This document shows, one piece after another, positions 1-7,829 of a stretch of DNA of 36,090 nucleotides. Below the pieces are notes generated by a model. It ran no database searches, was not told the origin of the DNA, and worked only from the letters and a program-made list of their open reading frames with translations. Source of the DNA: Collinsella aerofaciens. Its GTDB lineage: Bacteria > Actinomycetota > Coriobacteriia > Coriobacteriales > Coriobacteriaceae. The DNA lies in NCBI RefSeq assembly GCF_015558785.1, contig NZ_JADMOP010000019.1, positions 1 through 36,090 of the forward strand, given 5' to 3'. Position 1 is the first letter of the stretch. Each line of letters starts with the position of its first letter. Position numbers and translations under genes: made by a program.

Positions 1-51
1 CCAGGGCGCCGCTGACCGGTGGACGGCACCGAGCCGTACGCTTGAACTGAG

Positions 52-84
52 AAGGGGGAGGCCTCGCGGCCTCCCCCTTTTTTT
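52..84 (+). terminator. Rho-independent terminator of the gene before the window
   Basis: A 12-bp stem (52-63 with 68-79) with a TCGC loop is followed by a run of T. It ends a transcript that enters from the left edge and separates it from the acpS promoter. Confidence 0.9.
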
Positions 85-134
85 GCGTTTACGGGCTCTT
101 GTCTCACATAGTAGCTGTGTTTTATAACCCTCGT

Positions 135-164
135 TTGTCGCATCTTCTGTGAACGGGCTACAAT
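135..164 (+). promoter_or_regulatory. Likely sigma-70 type promoter for the acpS-nnr-alr run
   Basis: A -35-like TTGTCG (135-140) and a -10 TACAAT (159-164) are 18 bp apart. They lie about 30 bp before the first start codon and downstream of a terminator, as expected for the promoter of the forward gene run. Confidence 0.55.
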
Positions 165-193
165 AACTTAGTCTGTGCGATATGGAGGTGAAC

Positions 194-733
194 ATGGCTG
201 AAGCTGGTATCGGCGTTGATATCGTCGAGATTTCCCGTATGAAATCAATTCTTGAAAAGACGCCGTCGTTTGCTCGGCGTGTGTTTACCGAAGAAGAGCG
301 TGCGTATTGCGATGCATCATCGCGTCCCGCTGCTCACTATGCGAGCCGCTTTGCTTCGCGCGAGGCGGTGCTTAAAGCTCTCGGCACGGGTTTTAGTCAA
401 GGCGTGGGTCGCAAGGATGTTTCGGTAACGCGTGATAAACTCGGCAAACCGAAGGCGCTGCTTTCGGGCCGTGCACTCGAGATCGCTCATGAGCTGGGTG
501 TTGTTGAGGTCGCTCTTTCCATTACCCTTACAGGAGACTTAGCCGTTGCGAATGCCATCGCGATTACCGAAGATGCTCGGCCTAAGCCAAAAGATGAAAA
601 GGTGAGCACTAAGAAACGCGTTGCGCAGACATTTAAAGAGGCTCGCTCTGTTTTAGATGAGCTTGAGCAGCTGCAGAATTCAGCATTGACGGAGCACCTG
701 GGCGATGCTTCGCAAGATACGCTAGGAGCATAG
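194..733 (+). CDS. acpS: Holo-[acyl-carrier-protein] synthase
   Basis: It transfers the 4'-phosphopantetheine group from CoA to acyl carrier protein, activating it for fatty acid synthesis in the cytoplasm. The N-terminal 120 or so residues carry the family signature: GIGVDIVEISR at the start with the metal-binding Asp, then ASREAVLKALGTG with the second acidic ligand. The start is set at 194 because GGAGGTG (184-190) sits just upstream; an in-frame ATG at 182 would place that Shine-Dalgarno inside the gene. The protein has 179 residues, about 50 more than usual. The extra C-terminal tail is charged and probably helical, and I cannot assign it a role. The stop codon touches the start of nnr, so the two genes are translationally linked. 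Confidence 0.92.
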   Translation: MAEAGIGVDIVEISRMKSILEKTPSFARRVFTEEERAYCDASSRPAAHYASRFASREAVLKALGTGFSQGVGRKDVSVTRDKLGKPKALLSGRALEIAHELGVVEVALSITLTGDLAVANAIAITEDARPKPKDEKVSTKKRVAQTFKEARSVLDELEQLQNSALTEHLGDASQDTLGA

Positions 734-2350
734 ATGAAACCGGTTTTGAGTACCGAAGAAGTCGTTCGTCTCGAGGATATCATCGAACGCGAAGGGACTT
801 CGAAGGCCGAGCTTATGGAGCTAGCGGGTGAGTTTGCCGCCAACGAGGTCTTGAAGCTCAATCCCGATCGGGTTCTCTTTCTGGTCGGTTTTGGTAATAA
901 TGGCGGCGACGGTTGGGTTGCCGCCGATATCCTGAGCCATAAGGGTGTGGACGTGGATATCGTTTCTCCGGTTGAACCGGATGAGATTCCTGCTGCTCTG
1001 GCACGTCATGTTGCTCGTCGTACTGCCGGCCGCGATGTGCACGTTTGCGTCGGCCCTTCGCGTTACGAACTCGAGGTTTTGATCGATAAGGCCGATGTTG
1101 TTGTCGATGCCATTTTTGGTACCGGTTTTCACGGGAATCTGCGTGCGCCGTTCTCCATCTGGATTCCTACGGTCAATGAATGCGCCGATTGTGTCGTATC
1201 CATTGATGTCCCCTCGGGCCTGAATGCCGAGACGGGCGTTGTTGATGACGACTGCATTCGTGCCGAACATACGGTGACGATGATTGCGCCCAAGATTGGT
1301 TTGTATAGCGCCGATGGCCCTGAGTATGCTGGCGATTTGATCTGCGGCAATCTTTACGACCGTCTTGACGAGGTCATCGATGATGTCGACCACGCCGCCG
1401 AGATTGTCGAGCCCGGTGACTTAGTTGATTTCTTTGCTCCACTTCCTACGAATATCGATAAGTATTCCCGTGGCTCTGTGCTTATTGTCGCCGGATCTGC
1501 GCAATATCCTGGTGCTGCCATTATGGCGGCCAAGTCTGCAGCTCGCGCGGGTGCTGGTTACGTGGCAGTCGCGGCTCCTGACGCCTGCGCTAATCTTATT
1601 CGCATGGCACTTCCTTCGATTCCCGTCTTTGCTATTCCGTCTGATTCCCGCGGCTCCTTTGGCGCCGCTGCGCGCATGACGGTGTGCGAGATTGCAAAGA
1701 AGTACAGCTGCGTACTGTGCGGTCCCGGTATGACGACGTCTGCCGGCGCTATGCAGGTGGTTTCGGGCTTGCTCGAGCTTGATGTACCGCTTATTTTGGA
1801 CGCCGATGCACTCAACTGCCTTGCTAAGATTGCCATTGACGGTATTGATAGTAATCCCGAGATGTATCGTCGCGAGCAGCCGTTGGTTATGACGCCGCAC
1901 TATCGTGAGCTTTCGCGTCTGGTTGCCGGTGACGAGGTGAACGACCTTGGTACCGCGATTGCGGCCGCGCAGAAGGTTGTCTGGGCTGCAGGCTCCGACA
2001 ATCTGGTGGTCATTGCCAAGGGGCCGACGACGGCTATCTGTGGCGTTGAGCGTGTGCTGCTGCCGCTCTCGGGTCCGGCTTCTCTGGCAACTGCCGGTTC
2101 GGGTGATGTTCTCGCGGGTATTTTGGCCGGCACGCTTGCCACCATGCGCGACGAGATGGATCGTTGGGAGTTGCTGTATTCGTACGCCGTCGCACTTCAC
2201 AGCTACGCCGGTTTTGCCGCGGCGACGGAGTATGGTGAGAAGAGCGTCATCGCGACCGATCTTATCGACTTGATCGGTCCTGCCATGGAACTGGCGGCAA
2301 AGGATGCGCTCGAAGATCTGGGAATCATGGACGAAGGGTCGGATGACTAA
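734..2350 (+). CDS. nnr: Bifunctional NAD(P)H-hydrate epimerase / ADP-dependent NAD(P)H-hydrate dehydratase
   Basis: This enzyme repairs hydrated, inactive NADH and NADPH. The N-terminal half is the YjeF_N epimerase, with GFGNNGGDGWVAA near residue 52 and VVDAIFGTGFHG near 120. The C-terminal half is the ribokinase-like dehydratase, with GSVLIVAGSAQYPGAA near 248, LILDADALN near 354, VMTPHYRE near 385 and the glycine-rich ATAGSGDVLAG near 453. Its 538 residues are normal for the fused bacterial form. The gene starts on the base after the acpS stop codon, and alr starts two bases after its own stop, so the three are surely one operon. The pairing with acpS and alr is common in bacteria. Confidence 0.95.
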   Translation: MKPVLSTEEVVRLEDIIEREGTSKAELMELAGEFAANEVLKLNPDRVLFLVGFGNNGGDGWVAADILSHKGVDVDIVSPVEPDEIPAALARHVARRTAGRDVHVCVGPSRYELEVLIDKADVVVDAIFGTGFHGNLRAPFSIWIPTVNECADCVVSIDVPSGLNAETGVVDDDCIRAEHTVTMIAPKIGLYSADGPEYAGDLICGNLYDRLDEVIDDVDHAAEIVEPGDLVDFFAPLPTNIDKYSRGSVLIVAGSAQYPGAAIMAAKSAARAGAGYVAVAAPDACANLIRMALPSIPVFAIPSDSRGSFGAAARMTVCEIAKKYSCVLCGPGMTTSAGAMQVVSGLLELDVPLILDADALNCLAKIAIDGIDSNPEMYRREQPLVMTPHYRELSRLVAGDEVNDLGTAIAAAQKVVWAAGSDNLVVIAKGPTTAICGVERVLLPLSGPASLATAGSGDVLAGILAGTLATMRDEMDRWELLYSYAVALHSYAGFAAATEYGEKSVIATDLIDLIGPAMELAAKDALEDLGIMDEGSDD

Positions 2351-2352
2351 TC

Positions 2353-3498
2353 ATGAATAAAGCCGATTTGACGCGCTGGTCCTGGGTCGAGATCGACCGC
2401 GGGGCGCTCCGTCGCAACACGAGGGCCTATAAGAACTTGCTGAATCCACGTCAGCGCCTGTGCTGCGTGGTCAAGGCCGATGCTTATGGTCATGGAGCTG
2501 TTGAGTGCGCCAAGATCATGTATTCGGCCGGTGCCGACATGTTTGCCGTGGCGACGGTTAACGAGGGCGTTGAGCTCCGACAGGGCGGGATCACGAAACC
2601 CATCCTCATCCTAAGCGAGCCGCCTATCGAGGCCATTCCGACGTTGCTCGAGTTTGATATCATGCCCTCGGTCTATACGTCTGACTTTGCTCTTGCGTAT
2701 GGCGAATGTGCCGTCGCGGCGGGCAAAGTGGGCAAGTATCATCTCGCCATCGAGACGGGTATGAATCGTATCGGCGTACACTACACACAGGTGCTCGACT
2801 TTGTCCGCGGTATTAATTTCCATCGCGGTATTCAGTGCGACGGCGTATTTACGCACTTCGCCACGGCCGATGAACCTTCGGGCTGGGACTACAAGCTGCA
2901 GTGTCAGCGCTTTACCGAGGCCGTTCAGGCCATTAAGGATGCGGGTTTTGAGTGCGGTATCGTGCACTGCGCCAACACGCCGTCCTCGATGCTCGACCCC
3001 TCGATGCATTTTGATATGATTCGCGCTGGCGTTGGCTTGTATGGCATGCAGCCGTGCGAGCTGAGTGGCCGCGTGATGCAGCTTGACCCCGTTATGAGCG
3101 TCCATGCGCGCGTGACGCGCGTGGCACACCCTGCGATGGGTGAGGGCGTGGGCTACGGTTTTACCTACCGCGTACCGCGTACGCGCGTTCAGATCTGCAC
3201 GCTGCCGATCGGTTATGCCGACGGCCTATCGCGTACGCTTTCCAATCGTATGGATGTGCTGTATCGCGGCGAGCGCGTGCATCAGGTTGGCAATATCTGC
3301 ATGGACCAGTTTATGGTCGCCATTCAGTCCAACCCGGCACACGAGATTCCCGAGGCCGAGTATGGTGACGAGATGATTATTGTCGGCCGCGATGGCGATG
3401 CCGAGATTACCATGGACGAGATGGCCCGACTGCGCGGAACGATTAACTACGAGGTCGCCTGCGGCTTTGGCATGCGTCTCGACAAGGTCTACGTGTAG
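2353..3498 (+). CDS. alr: Alanine racemase
   Basis: This PLP enzyme interconverts L- and D-alanine and supplies D-Ala for peptidoglycan. The PLP lysine is K41 in VVKADAYGHG. The second catalytic residue, a tyrosine, is Y268 in VGYGFTY. ICMDQFMV and LPIGYADGLSR are also conserved blocks of the family. The N-terminal part is the TIM barrel and the C-terminal part the beta domain. The 381 residues match the usual length. It begins two bases after nnr and is followed eight bases later by the uracil-DNA glycosylase gene, so it sits in the middle of the operon. Confidence 0.96.
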   Translation: MNKADLTRWSWVEIDRGALRRNTRAYKNLLNPRQRLCCVVKADAYGHGAVECAKIMYSAGADMFAVATVNEGVELRQGGITKPILILSEPPIEAIPTLLEFDIMPSVYTSDFALAYGECAVAAGKVGKYHLAIETGMNRIGVHYTQVLDFVRGINFHRGIQCDGVFTHFATADEPSGWDYKLQCQRFTEAVQAIKDAGFECGIVHCANTPSSMLDPSMHFDMIRAGVGLYGMQPCELSGRVMQLDPVMSVHARVTRVAHPAMGEGVGYGFTYRVPRTRVQICTLPIGYADGLSRTLSNRMDVLYRGERVHQVGNICMDQFMVAIQSNPAHEIPEAEYGDEMIIVGRDGDAEITMDEMARLRGTINYEVACGFGMRLDKVYV

Positions 3499-3506
3499 GA
3501 GCCGCT

Positions 3507-4127
3507 ATGGGCGTCATGCACATCCCCGGCCATAGCCATCAGGCGCCACGTGAGGTCGCACTCGAGGAGATTGAGGCCGTTCTGGGCGATTGTCACCTCT
3601 GCCAGCTCTACCAGTCGCGTCGCAATATCGTGTTTGGCGTGGGAAACCCCCGCGCTCGCGTGATGTTTATTGGCGAGGCGCCGGGCCGCAATGAGGATTT
3701 GCAGGGCGAACCCTTTGTGGGGGCGGCGGGTGAAGACCTCAACGGCATTTTGTCGCTGGCGGGGCTCAAACGCGAAGACGTCTACATTGCCAACGTGCTT
3801 AAATGCCGCCCGCCGGGAAACCGCAATCCGCGTCCCGAGGAAGTGCTGGCTTGCTCGCCGTTTTTGCGTGAGCAGATTCGAAGCATCTGGCCCGATATTA
3901 TCGTGACGCTCGGCAACCCCGCGACGCACTTTGTGCTTAAGACCGAGATTGGCATTACTAAGCTGCGCGGCAGGTTCCACCAGATGGGGCATTTTGTAGT
4001 AATGCCCACGTTTCATCCGGCAGCAGCGCTGCGCAATCCGGCGTGGCAGGAGCTGCTGGAGGAAGACTTTAAGATGCTGGGCGATTATCTGGAGCGACAT
4101 CCCGCATCAGAGGACGCCTCGGAATAA
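3507..4127 (+). CDS. Family 4 uracil-DNA glycosylase (Fe-S)
   Basis: It removes uracil from DNA as the first step of base excision repair. The family 4 hallmarks are all visible: four cluster cysteines (C29, C32, C100 in LKCRPPGNRNP, and C116), the GEAPG motif at 56-60 and the HPA motif near the C-terminus (TFHPAAAL). These cysteines hold a 4Fe-4S cluster in characterised family members. Its 206 residues are typical. It starts eight bases after alr and is followed by tsaE, so it is likely transcribed with both. Confidence 0.93.
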   Translation: MGVMHIPGHSHQAPREVALEEIEAVLGDCHLCQLYQSRRNIVFGVGNPRARVMFIGEAPGRNEDLQGEPFVGAAGEDLNGILSLAGLKREDVYIANVLKCRPPGNRNPRPEEVLACSPFLREQIRSIWPDIIVTLGNPATHFVLKTEIGITKLRGRFHQMGHFVVMPTFHPAAALRNPAWQELLEEDFKMLGDYLERHPASEDASE

Positions 4128-4139
4128 TAAGGAGCATAT

Positions 4140-4646
4140 ATGTCCCTGGAGCGCCTGGGGGTAGGTACTTACAAAACGACTTGCGCTGCCGATACGGAGT
4201 ACTTTGGCGAGCTAATTGCACCGTGCCTTGAGGACGGCGATGTACTCATCCTGACCGGTGGCCTGGGAGTGGGCAAAACTCACTTTACCAAGGGCGTCTC
4301 GCGCGGGCTGGGCGATGGGCATATGGTTACGAGTCCTACGTTTGCGCTCATGGCCGTTCACGATCAAGGTCGTATTCCGCTGTTTCACTTTGATCTATAC
4401 CGCCTGGAGCATGCCTACGAGCTCGAGGATACGGGCATTTTCGATGTGCTGGGCTATGAGGGTGCTTGCCTGCTGGAATGGGGCGAACAATTCCAGGACG
4501 AGCTGACGGACGAGTATCTTTCGGTGACGCTCAAGCGTGATGAGGGCGACAGCGATGTGCGAACGATAACGCTTGAGGCGCACGGTGACCGCGCAATGGA
4601 GCTTTCCCATTTGATTGATAAGGCTGTACAAGATGAGCTTGCATAA
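4140..4646 (+). CDS. tsaE: tRNA threonylcarbamoyladenosine biosynthesis ATPase TsaE
   Basis: TsaE is the ATPase that drives turnover of the TsaB-TsaD complex making t6A37 on ANN-decoding tRNAs. A P-loop, GGLGVGKT, lies near residues 40-47. SPTFALM and HFDLYRLE follow, both typical TsaE blocks, and LLEWGEQF is the conserved C-terminal motif. AAGGAG at 4129-4134 precedes the ATG. The 3' end overlaps the tsaB-rimI-tsaD fusion by 14 bp, so all parts of the t6A complex except TsaC are encoded together. Confidence 0.95.
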   Translation: MSLERLGVGTYKTTCAADTEYFGELIAPCLEDGDVLILTGGLGVGKTHFTKGVSRGLGDGHMVTSPTFALMAVHDQGRIPLFHFDLYRLEHAYELEDTGIFDVLGYEGACLLEWGEQFQDELTDEYLSVTLKRDEGDSDVRTITLEAHGDRAMELSHLIDKAVQDELA

Positions 4647-7017
4647 CGACAACGCGCTGGTGGTGGCGCTCGATACCTCGACCGACATGCTTGCCTGCGC
4701 GGCAAGCTGGATTGATGGGCAGACGGGCGAGACGAAGCTCGTGAGTGGCGACCACATGTGTCGCCGTCACGCCAACGTTGAGCTCGTGAATACCGTTGAT
4801 GGCGTGCTGGCTCAAGCCGGTCTGGATCGCAGCGATGTTGGTTGCTATGTGGTCGGCCGCGGCCCGGGGTCCTTTACGGGTGTGCGCATCGGCATCTCCA
4901 CTGCCAAGGGCCTCGCGCGTGGTGCCAATGTTCCGCTGCTGGGCGTGTCGACGCTCGACGCATGCGCTTGGACGGCGTGGAAGGCTGGCGTGCGCGGCAA
5001 GCTTGGTATCTTGGCCGATGCTATGCGCGGTGAGGTATATCCGGCGCTGTATATGCTGGTCGACGAGGGTCCCGAGCGTCAATTTGAGCGCGAACACGTG
5101 GTCAAGGCCGCCGTGGCGCTCGATGAGTGGCGCCGAGCAGCGGACTGGGACCAGGTTCAGCTGACCGGTGACGGTCTCGTGCGCTATGGCAAGCTGCTGG
5201 GTGAGGACGAGACCGCCCGCTGCGTGGAGCGCGACCTGTGGTGGCCTTCGGGCGAGGGCTTGCTGCTCGCGCACGCTGCGGGTGACGGCGATCCGGCCCG
5301 CGTCCTGCCGATTTACACGCGCCTTTCGGATGCCGAGGAAAACGAGCGCAAGCGTCTTGGTCTTGCCGAGAGTGCGCAGAGCGAAATTACGGGCGTTGCC
5401 GATGAGCTCGCCGGCCGTCATCTGCAGTTCCGTCCCATGGGCGCGGCGGATGCCGAGGGCGCGAGCGCGCTGGAGGCTGCCTGCTTTGAAGGTGCCGGAC
5501 ACGAGGCGTGGACGCCGGGCATGTTCCTGTCCGAACTGGGCGAGGACGTCGCTGCGCCGCGTAGTTGGTGGGTGGCACACGACGACGGCAAGCTACTGGG
5601 CCTTGCCGGCGGTATGGTCGTGGACGGTGATGTGCAGATTCTGGATGTCGCCGTCGACCCGGCACATCGCCGTGAGGGCATTGCCCGCAAGCTGCTGTCG
5701 CATGTGAGCTATGATGCCCAGATGCTCGGCTGCACCACGGCTTCGCTCGAGGTCGAGGACGGCAACGAGGGAGCGATCGCGCTTTATAACGCTCTGGGCT
5801 TTACCGAGGCAGGACGGCGCCGCGGCTACTATGGTGCCGGCAAGGATGCCATCGTCATGACGGCTCCGCTGCCCCTGGTGCTTCCGGTCGACAATGCTTC
5901 GCCCGAGCCGACGGCGGCAGAGCAGCGCGTATGGCCGCTGCCTGCTCCTGGGCGCTCCGAGGGGGAACGTGCCGAAATTGAGCGCCGCCGCCTAGTGCTC
6001 GCTATCGAGAGTTCCTGCGACGAGACGGCCGTGGCGATTATCGATGCGGATGGCAATATGCTGGCCAACCAGGTGTCGACACAGATTGATTTCCATGCCC
6101 GTTTTGGCGGCGTGGTGCCCGAAATCGCCTCGCGCAAGCACGTTGAGGTGATCGTGAGTGTCGTGGATGCGGCGCTCGAGGATGCCGCAGCATCGCTTGG
6201 TCTTGAGGATGGAGCCATTGCCCCCAGCGAGCTTGCCGCCGTGGGCGTGACACAGGGTCCGGGCCTGGTGGGCGCACTCGTGGTTGGCGTCGCCTTCGCC
6301 AAGGGCTTTGCCTACGCTGCCGGCAAGCCGCTCGTGTGCGTCAACCATCTGGAGGGGCACCTGTTTGCCAACCTGCTGGCGCAACCCGACCTCAAACCGC
6401 CGTTTATCTTCACGCTTGTCTCGGGTGGGCACACCATGCTCGTGCACGTGAAGGCGTGGGGCGACTACGAGGTGCTCGGTGAGACGCTCGACGACGCTGT
6501 GGGCGAGGCCTTCGACAAGGTAGCCAAGGCGTTGGGTCTGGGCTATCCCGGTGGCCCCATCATTTCCAAGCTGGCCGAGACGGGCAACCCCAAGGCGATC
6601 GATTTCCCCCGTGCGCTTAACAGCAGAGGAGACTATCGCTTCTCGCTTTCGGGCCTTAAAACCGCTGTGACGCTCTACATTGAACAGGAGACCAAGGCCG
6701 GTCGCACGATTCACCTGCCCGATCTGGCGGCTTCGTTTGAGGCAGCTGTCTTTGACGTGCAGTACAAGAAGGCCAAGAACGCGCTGCATGCCACCGGATG
6801 CAAGGAGTATTGCATCGGCGGCGGCGTCTCGGCTAACCCGCATCTGCGCGAGATGATGATCAAGAAGCTCGGGCGCCAGGGCATTCGCGTGACGGTGCCG
6901 CCCTTGTCTGCCTGTACCGATAACGCAGCCATGATTGCGGAGGTCGCTCGCCGTAAATTCGACCGAGGTGAAATCTCGCCGTTCGACGTCGACGCCGATC
7001 CAAACATGACGCTGTAG
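4633..7017 (+). CDS. TsaB-RimI-TsaD triple fusion: t6A tRNA modification plus GNAT acetyltransferase
   Basis: One 794-residue chain carries three proteins that are usually separate. Residues 1 to about 230 are TsaB (VVALDTSTD, then GRGPGSFTGVRIG). About 262-412 is a RimI-type GNAT acetyltransferase, with its acetyl-CoA loop at HRREGIARKLL. About 450-794 is TsaD, with AIESSCDET from 457, the metal-binding HLEGH, SGGHTMLV and DNAAMIAEV near the end. TsaD transfers threonylcarbamoyl to A37 of tRNA with TsaB as its dimer partner. RimI homologues acetylate ribosomal protein S18. I chose the ATG at 4633; an in-frame TTG 18 bases earlier has no better ribosome site. The gene overlaps tsaE by 14 bp. 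A proline-rich stretch near 415-450 links RimI to TsaD. Confidence 0.93.
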   Translation: MSLHNDNALVVALDTSTDMLACAASWIDGQTGETKLVSGDHMCRRHANVELVNTVDGVLAQAGLDRSDVGCYVVGRGPGSFTGVRIGISTAKGLARGANVPLLGVSTLDACAWTAWKAGVRGKLGILADAMRGEVYPALYMLVDEGPERQFEREHVVKAAVALDEWRRAADWDQVQLTGDGLVRYGKLLGEDETARCVERDLWWPSGEGLLLAHAAGDGDPARVLPIYTRLSDAEENERKRLGLAESAQSEITGVADELAGRHLQFRPMGAADAEGASALEAACFEGAGHEAWTPGMFLSELGEDVAAPRSWWVAHDDGKLLGLAGGMVVDGDVQILDVAVDPAHRREGIARKLLSHVSYDAQMLGCTTASLEVEDGNEGAIALYNALGFTEAGRRRGYYGAGKDAIVMTAPLPLVLPVDNASPEPTAAEQRVWPLPAPGRSEGERAEIERRRLVLAIESSCDETAVAIIDADGNMLANQVSTQIDFHARFGGVVPEIASRKHVEVIVSVVDAALEDAAASLGLEDGAIAPSELAAVGVTQGPGLVGALVVGVAFAKGFAYAAGKPLVCVNHLEGHLFANLLAQPDLKPPFIFTLVSGGHTMLVHVKAWGDYEVLGETLDDAVGEAFDKVAKALGLGYPGGPIISKLAETGNPKAIDFPRALNSRGDYRFSLSGLKTAVTLYIEQETKAGRTIHLPDLAASFEAAVFDVQYKKAKNALHATGCKEYCIGGGVSANPHLREMMIKKLGRQGIRVTVPPLSACTDNAAMIAEVARRKFDRGEISPFDVDADPNMTL

Positions 7018-7029
7018 TCGTACGGGTGC

Positions 7030-7186
7030 GGTCCCCGGCGCTGCCCGGGCGCCAGCGGCCGCATATGAACTTTCCTGCTCTACAGTCCTGCTCACGACGG
7101 AGGCCACATTAAGTGGCCTCCTGTTCGTGCGGAACTCGCGATAAAGTTCATATGCGGCCGCTGGCGCCCGGGCAGCGCCGGGGACC
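7030..7186 (+). repeat. Palindromic element E1 (conserved core, perfect 44-bp variable arms)
   Basis: Arms at 7030-7073 and 7143-7186 are perfect reverse complements over 44 bp. The 69-nt core (7074-7142) begins CCTGCTCTACAGTCCTGC and ends GCGGAACTCGCGAT. Inside it a 9-bp stem, GGAGGCCAC with GTGGCCTCC, closes an ATTAA loop (7099-7121). A shorter CACGA/TCGTG pairing lies just below. The element starts 12 bases after the tsaD stop codon in the sense direction. The core is identical to that of the copy at 12128-12196, while the arms differ. No T-run follows, so it is not a standard terminator. Confidence 0.92.
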
Positions 7187-7326
7187 TTTCTGTATCGATA
7201 TAGCTTCTGAGCTGGTTTGGCGTCGACAACGTCCGGCAAGGTTAGCCAGCTGCGTCGAATTTCCGGTGTGCTTTAGCTGAAAGAAAAAGATGGTGTGCGG
7301 AGCTTTGCTCCGCATTTGGGATGGGA
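7187..7326. other. Spacer between E1 and E2, no gene seen
   Basis: These 140 bp lie between two oppositely oriented palindromic elements. I see no credible coding frame. A small hairpin, TGCGGAGC with GCTCCGCA, is at 7298-7316. The open frames that run through it are by-products of the palindromes on either side. Confidence 0.6.
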
Positions 7327-7462
7327 GCCCCTCGGGAGCGGGCGGGCGTATACAAGGTTTATCGCGAGTTCCGCACGAGCCGGAGAGCACTTAATGTGCT
7401 CTCCGTGCGAGCAGGACTGTAGAGCAGGAAACCTTGTATACGCCCGCCCGCTCCCGAGGGGC
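7327..7462 (-). repeat. Palindromic element E2 (same core, reverse orientation, 34-bp arms)
   Basis: Perfect 34-bp arms lie at 7327-7360 and 7429-7462. Read on the minus strand, the 68-nt core between them again begins CCTGCTCTACAGTCCTGC and ends GCGGAACTCGCGAT. The apical stem differs from E1, with GGAGAGCAC pairing GTGCTCTCC around the same ATTAA loop, so both strands of the stem changed together. The arms differ from E1 but share the inner AAA start and the GC-rich outer end. It faces E1 head to head across 140 bp and lies antisense to the direction of cstA. Confidence 0.9.
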
Positions 7463-7559
7463 ATCTCTCATGCAAAAACTGTCGTGGGGTAAAGTCCGAG
7501 GTCAGTGGCGTTTTATACCGAGAAATCCAAAAAAGTTGAAAATTCATTACAAATTTGCG

Positions 7560-7588
7560 TTGACTTTAGGTAACTAAAGTTTCATACT
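7560..7588 (+). promoter_or_regulatory. cstA promoter with an internal palindromic operator candidate
   Basis: TTGACT (7560-7565) and CATACT (7583-7588) are 17 bp apart and form a good sigma-70 type promoter. ACTTTAG-GTAA-CTAAAGT (7563-7580), a perfect 7-bp inverted repeat, fills the spacer, a usual place for a repressor site. The regulator is not known. Confidence 0.6.
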
Positions 7589-7606
7589 CCTTTTCAACCA
7601 CTGGGG

Positions 7607-7635
7607 GATGTGAACACGCACGGATCGTTCACATC
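7607..7635 (+). promoter_or_regulatory. Hairpin or operator before the cstA leader peptide
   Basis: GATGTGAAC (7607-7615) and GTTCACATC (7627-7635) form a perfect 9-bp inverted repeat with an 11-nt loop. It lies about 12 bp after the likely transcription start, so it would be either an RNA hairpin in the leader or a protein site at the promoter. No T-run follows. Confidence 0.5.
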
Positions 7636-7659
7636 ATGATTGAAGAGGATTTCTTAGAC

Positions 7660-7704
7660 ATGTTCACGCATCAGCTAAACATTATCAGCGTAGTAATTAT
7701 CTGA
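7660..7704 (+). CDS. cstA leader peptide (14 aa, Ile/Val-rich end)
   Basis: A tiny frame, MFTHQLNIISVVII followed by TGA, starts at 7660 after AAGAGG (7643-7648). Six of its last seven residues are Ile or Val. Such an ending is the mark of attenuator leader peptides that sense charged branched-chain tRNAs, as in ilv operons. Its own codons can pair with the RNA after it: CGCATCAG (7667-7674) with CTGATGCG (7701-7708). Stalling at the Ile/Val codons would therefore change the folding that leads to the terminator at 7756-7794. The role is inferred from layout; translation is not shown. Confidence 0.65.
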   Translation: MFTHQLNIISVVII

Positions 7705-7794
7705 TGCGGGTTAGCACATACAGCTAGCCCGTACGATAACGGGCGGCTGATGAAGATGAGGGCCGTCGAGCGCAACCGACGGCCCTCATTTTTT
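7701..7794 (+). terminator. Attenuator: competing stems and a terminator before cstA
   Basis: The terminator is a perfect 13-bp stem (7756-7768 with 7777-7789) followed by a T-run to 7794. Before it several stems exclude one another. CGGGTTAGC (7707-7715) pairs with GCTAGCCCG (7723-7731), and that same GCCCG can instead pair with CGGGC (7740-7744). CATCAGC inside the leader frame can pair with CTGATG at 7701 or GCTGATG at 7746-7752. With the leader peptide before it and cstA after it, this fits a transcription attenuator. Confidence 0.75.
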
Positions 7795-7829
7795 ATGTCT
7801 AGGAAGTTCTTTTTAGAGGAGGAAATGTA

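Noticed and set aside
7030-7186. Terminator
   Set aside because: The stem is strong, but no T-run follows on either strand and the core loop is conserved over 69 nt, unlike terminators. E4 even has a normal terminator after it.
7273-7547. Short reading frames across E2
   Set aside because: They come from the palindrome itself and appear on both strands with similar sequence; no ribosome site.
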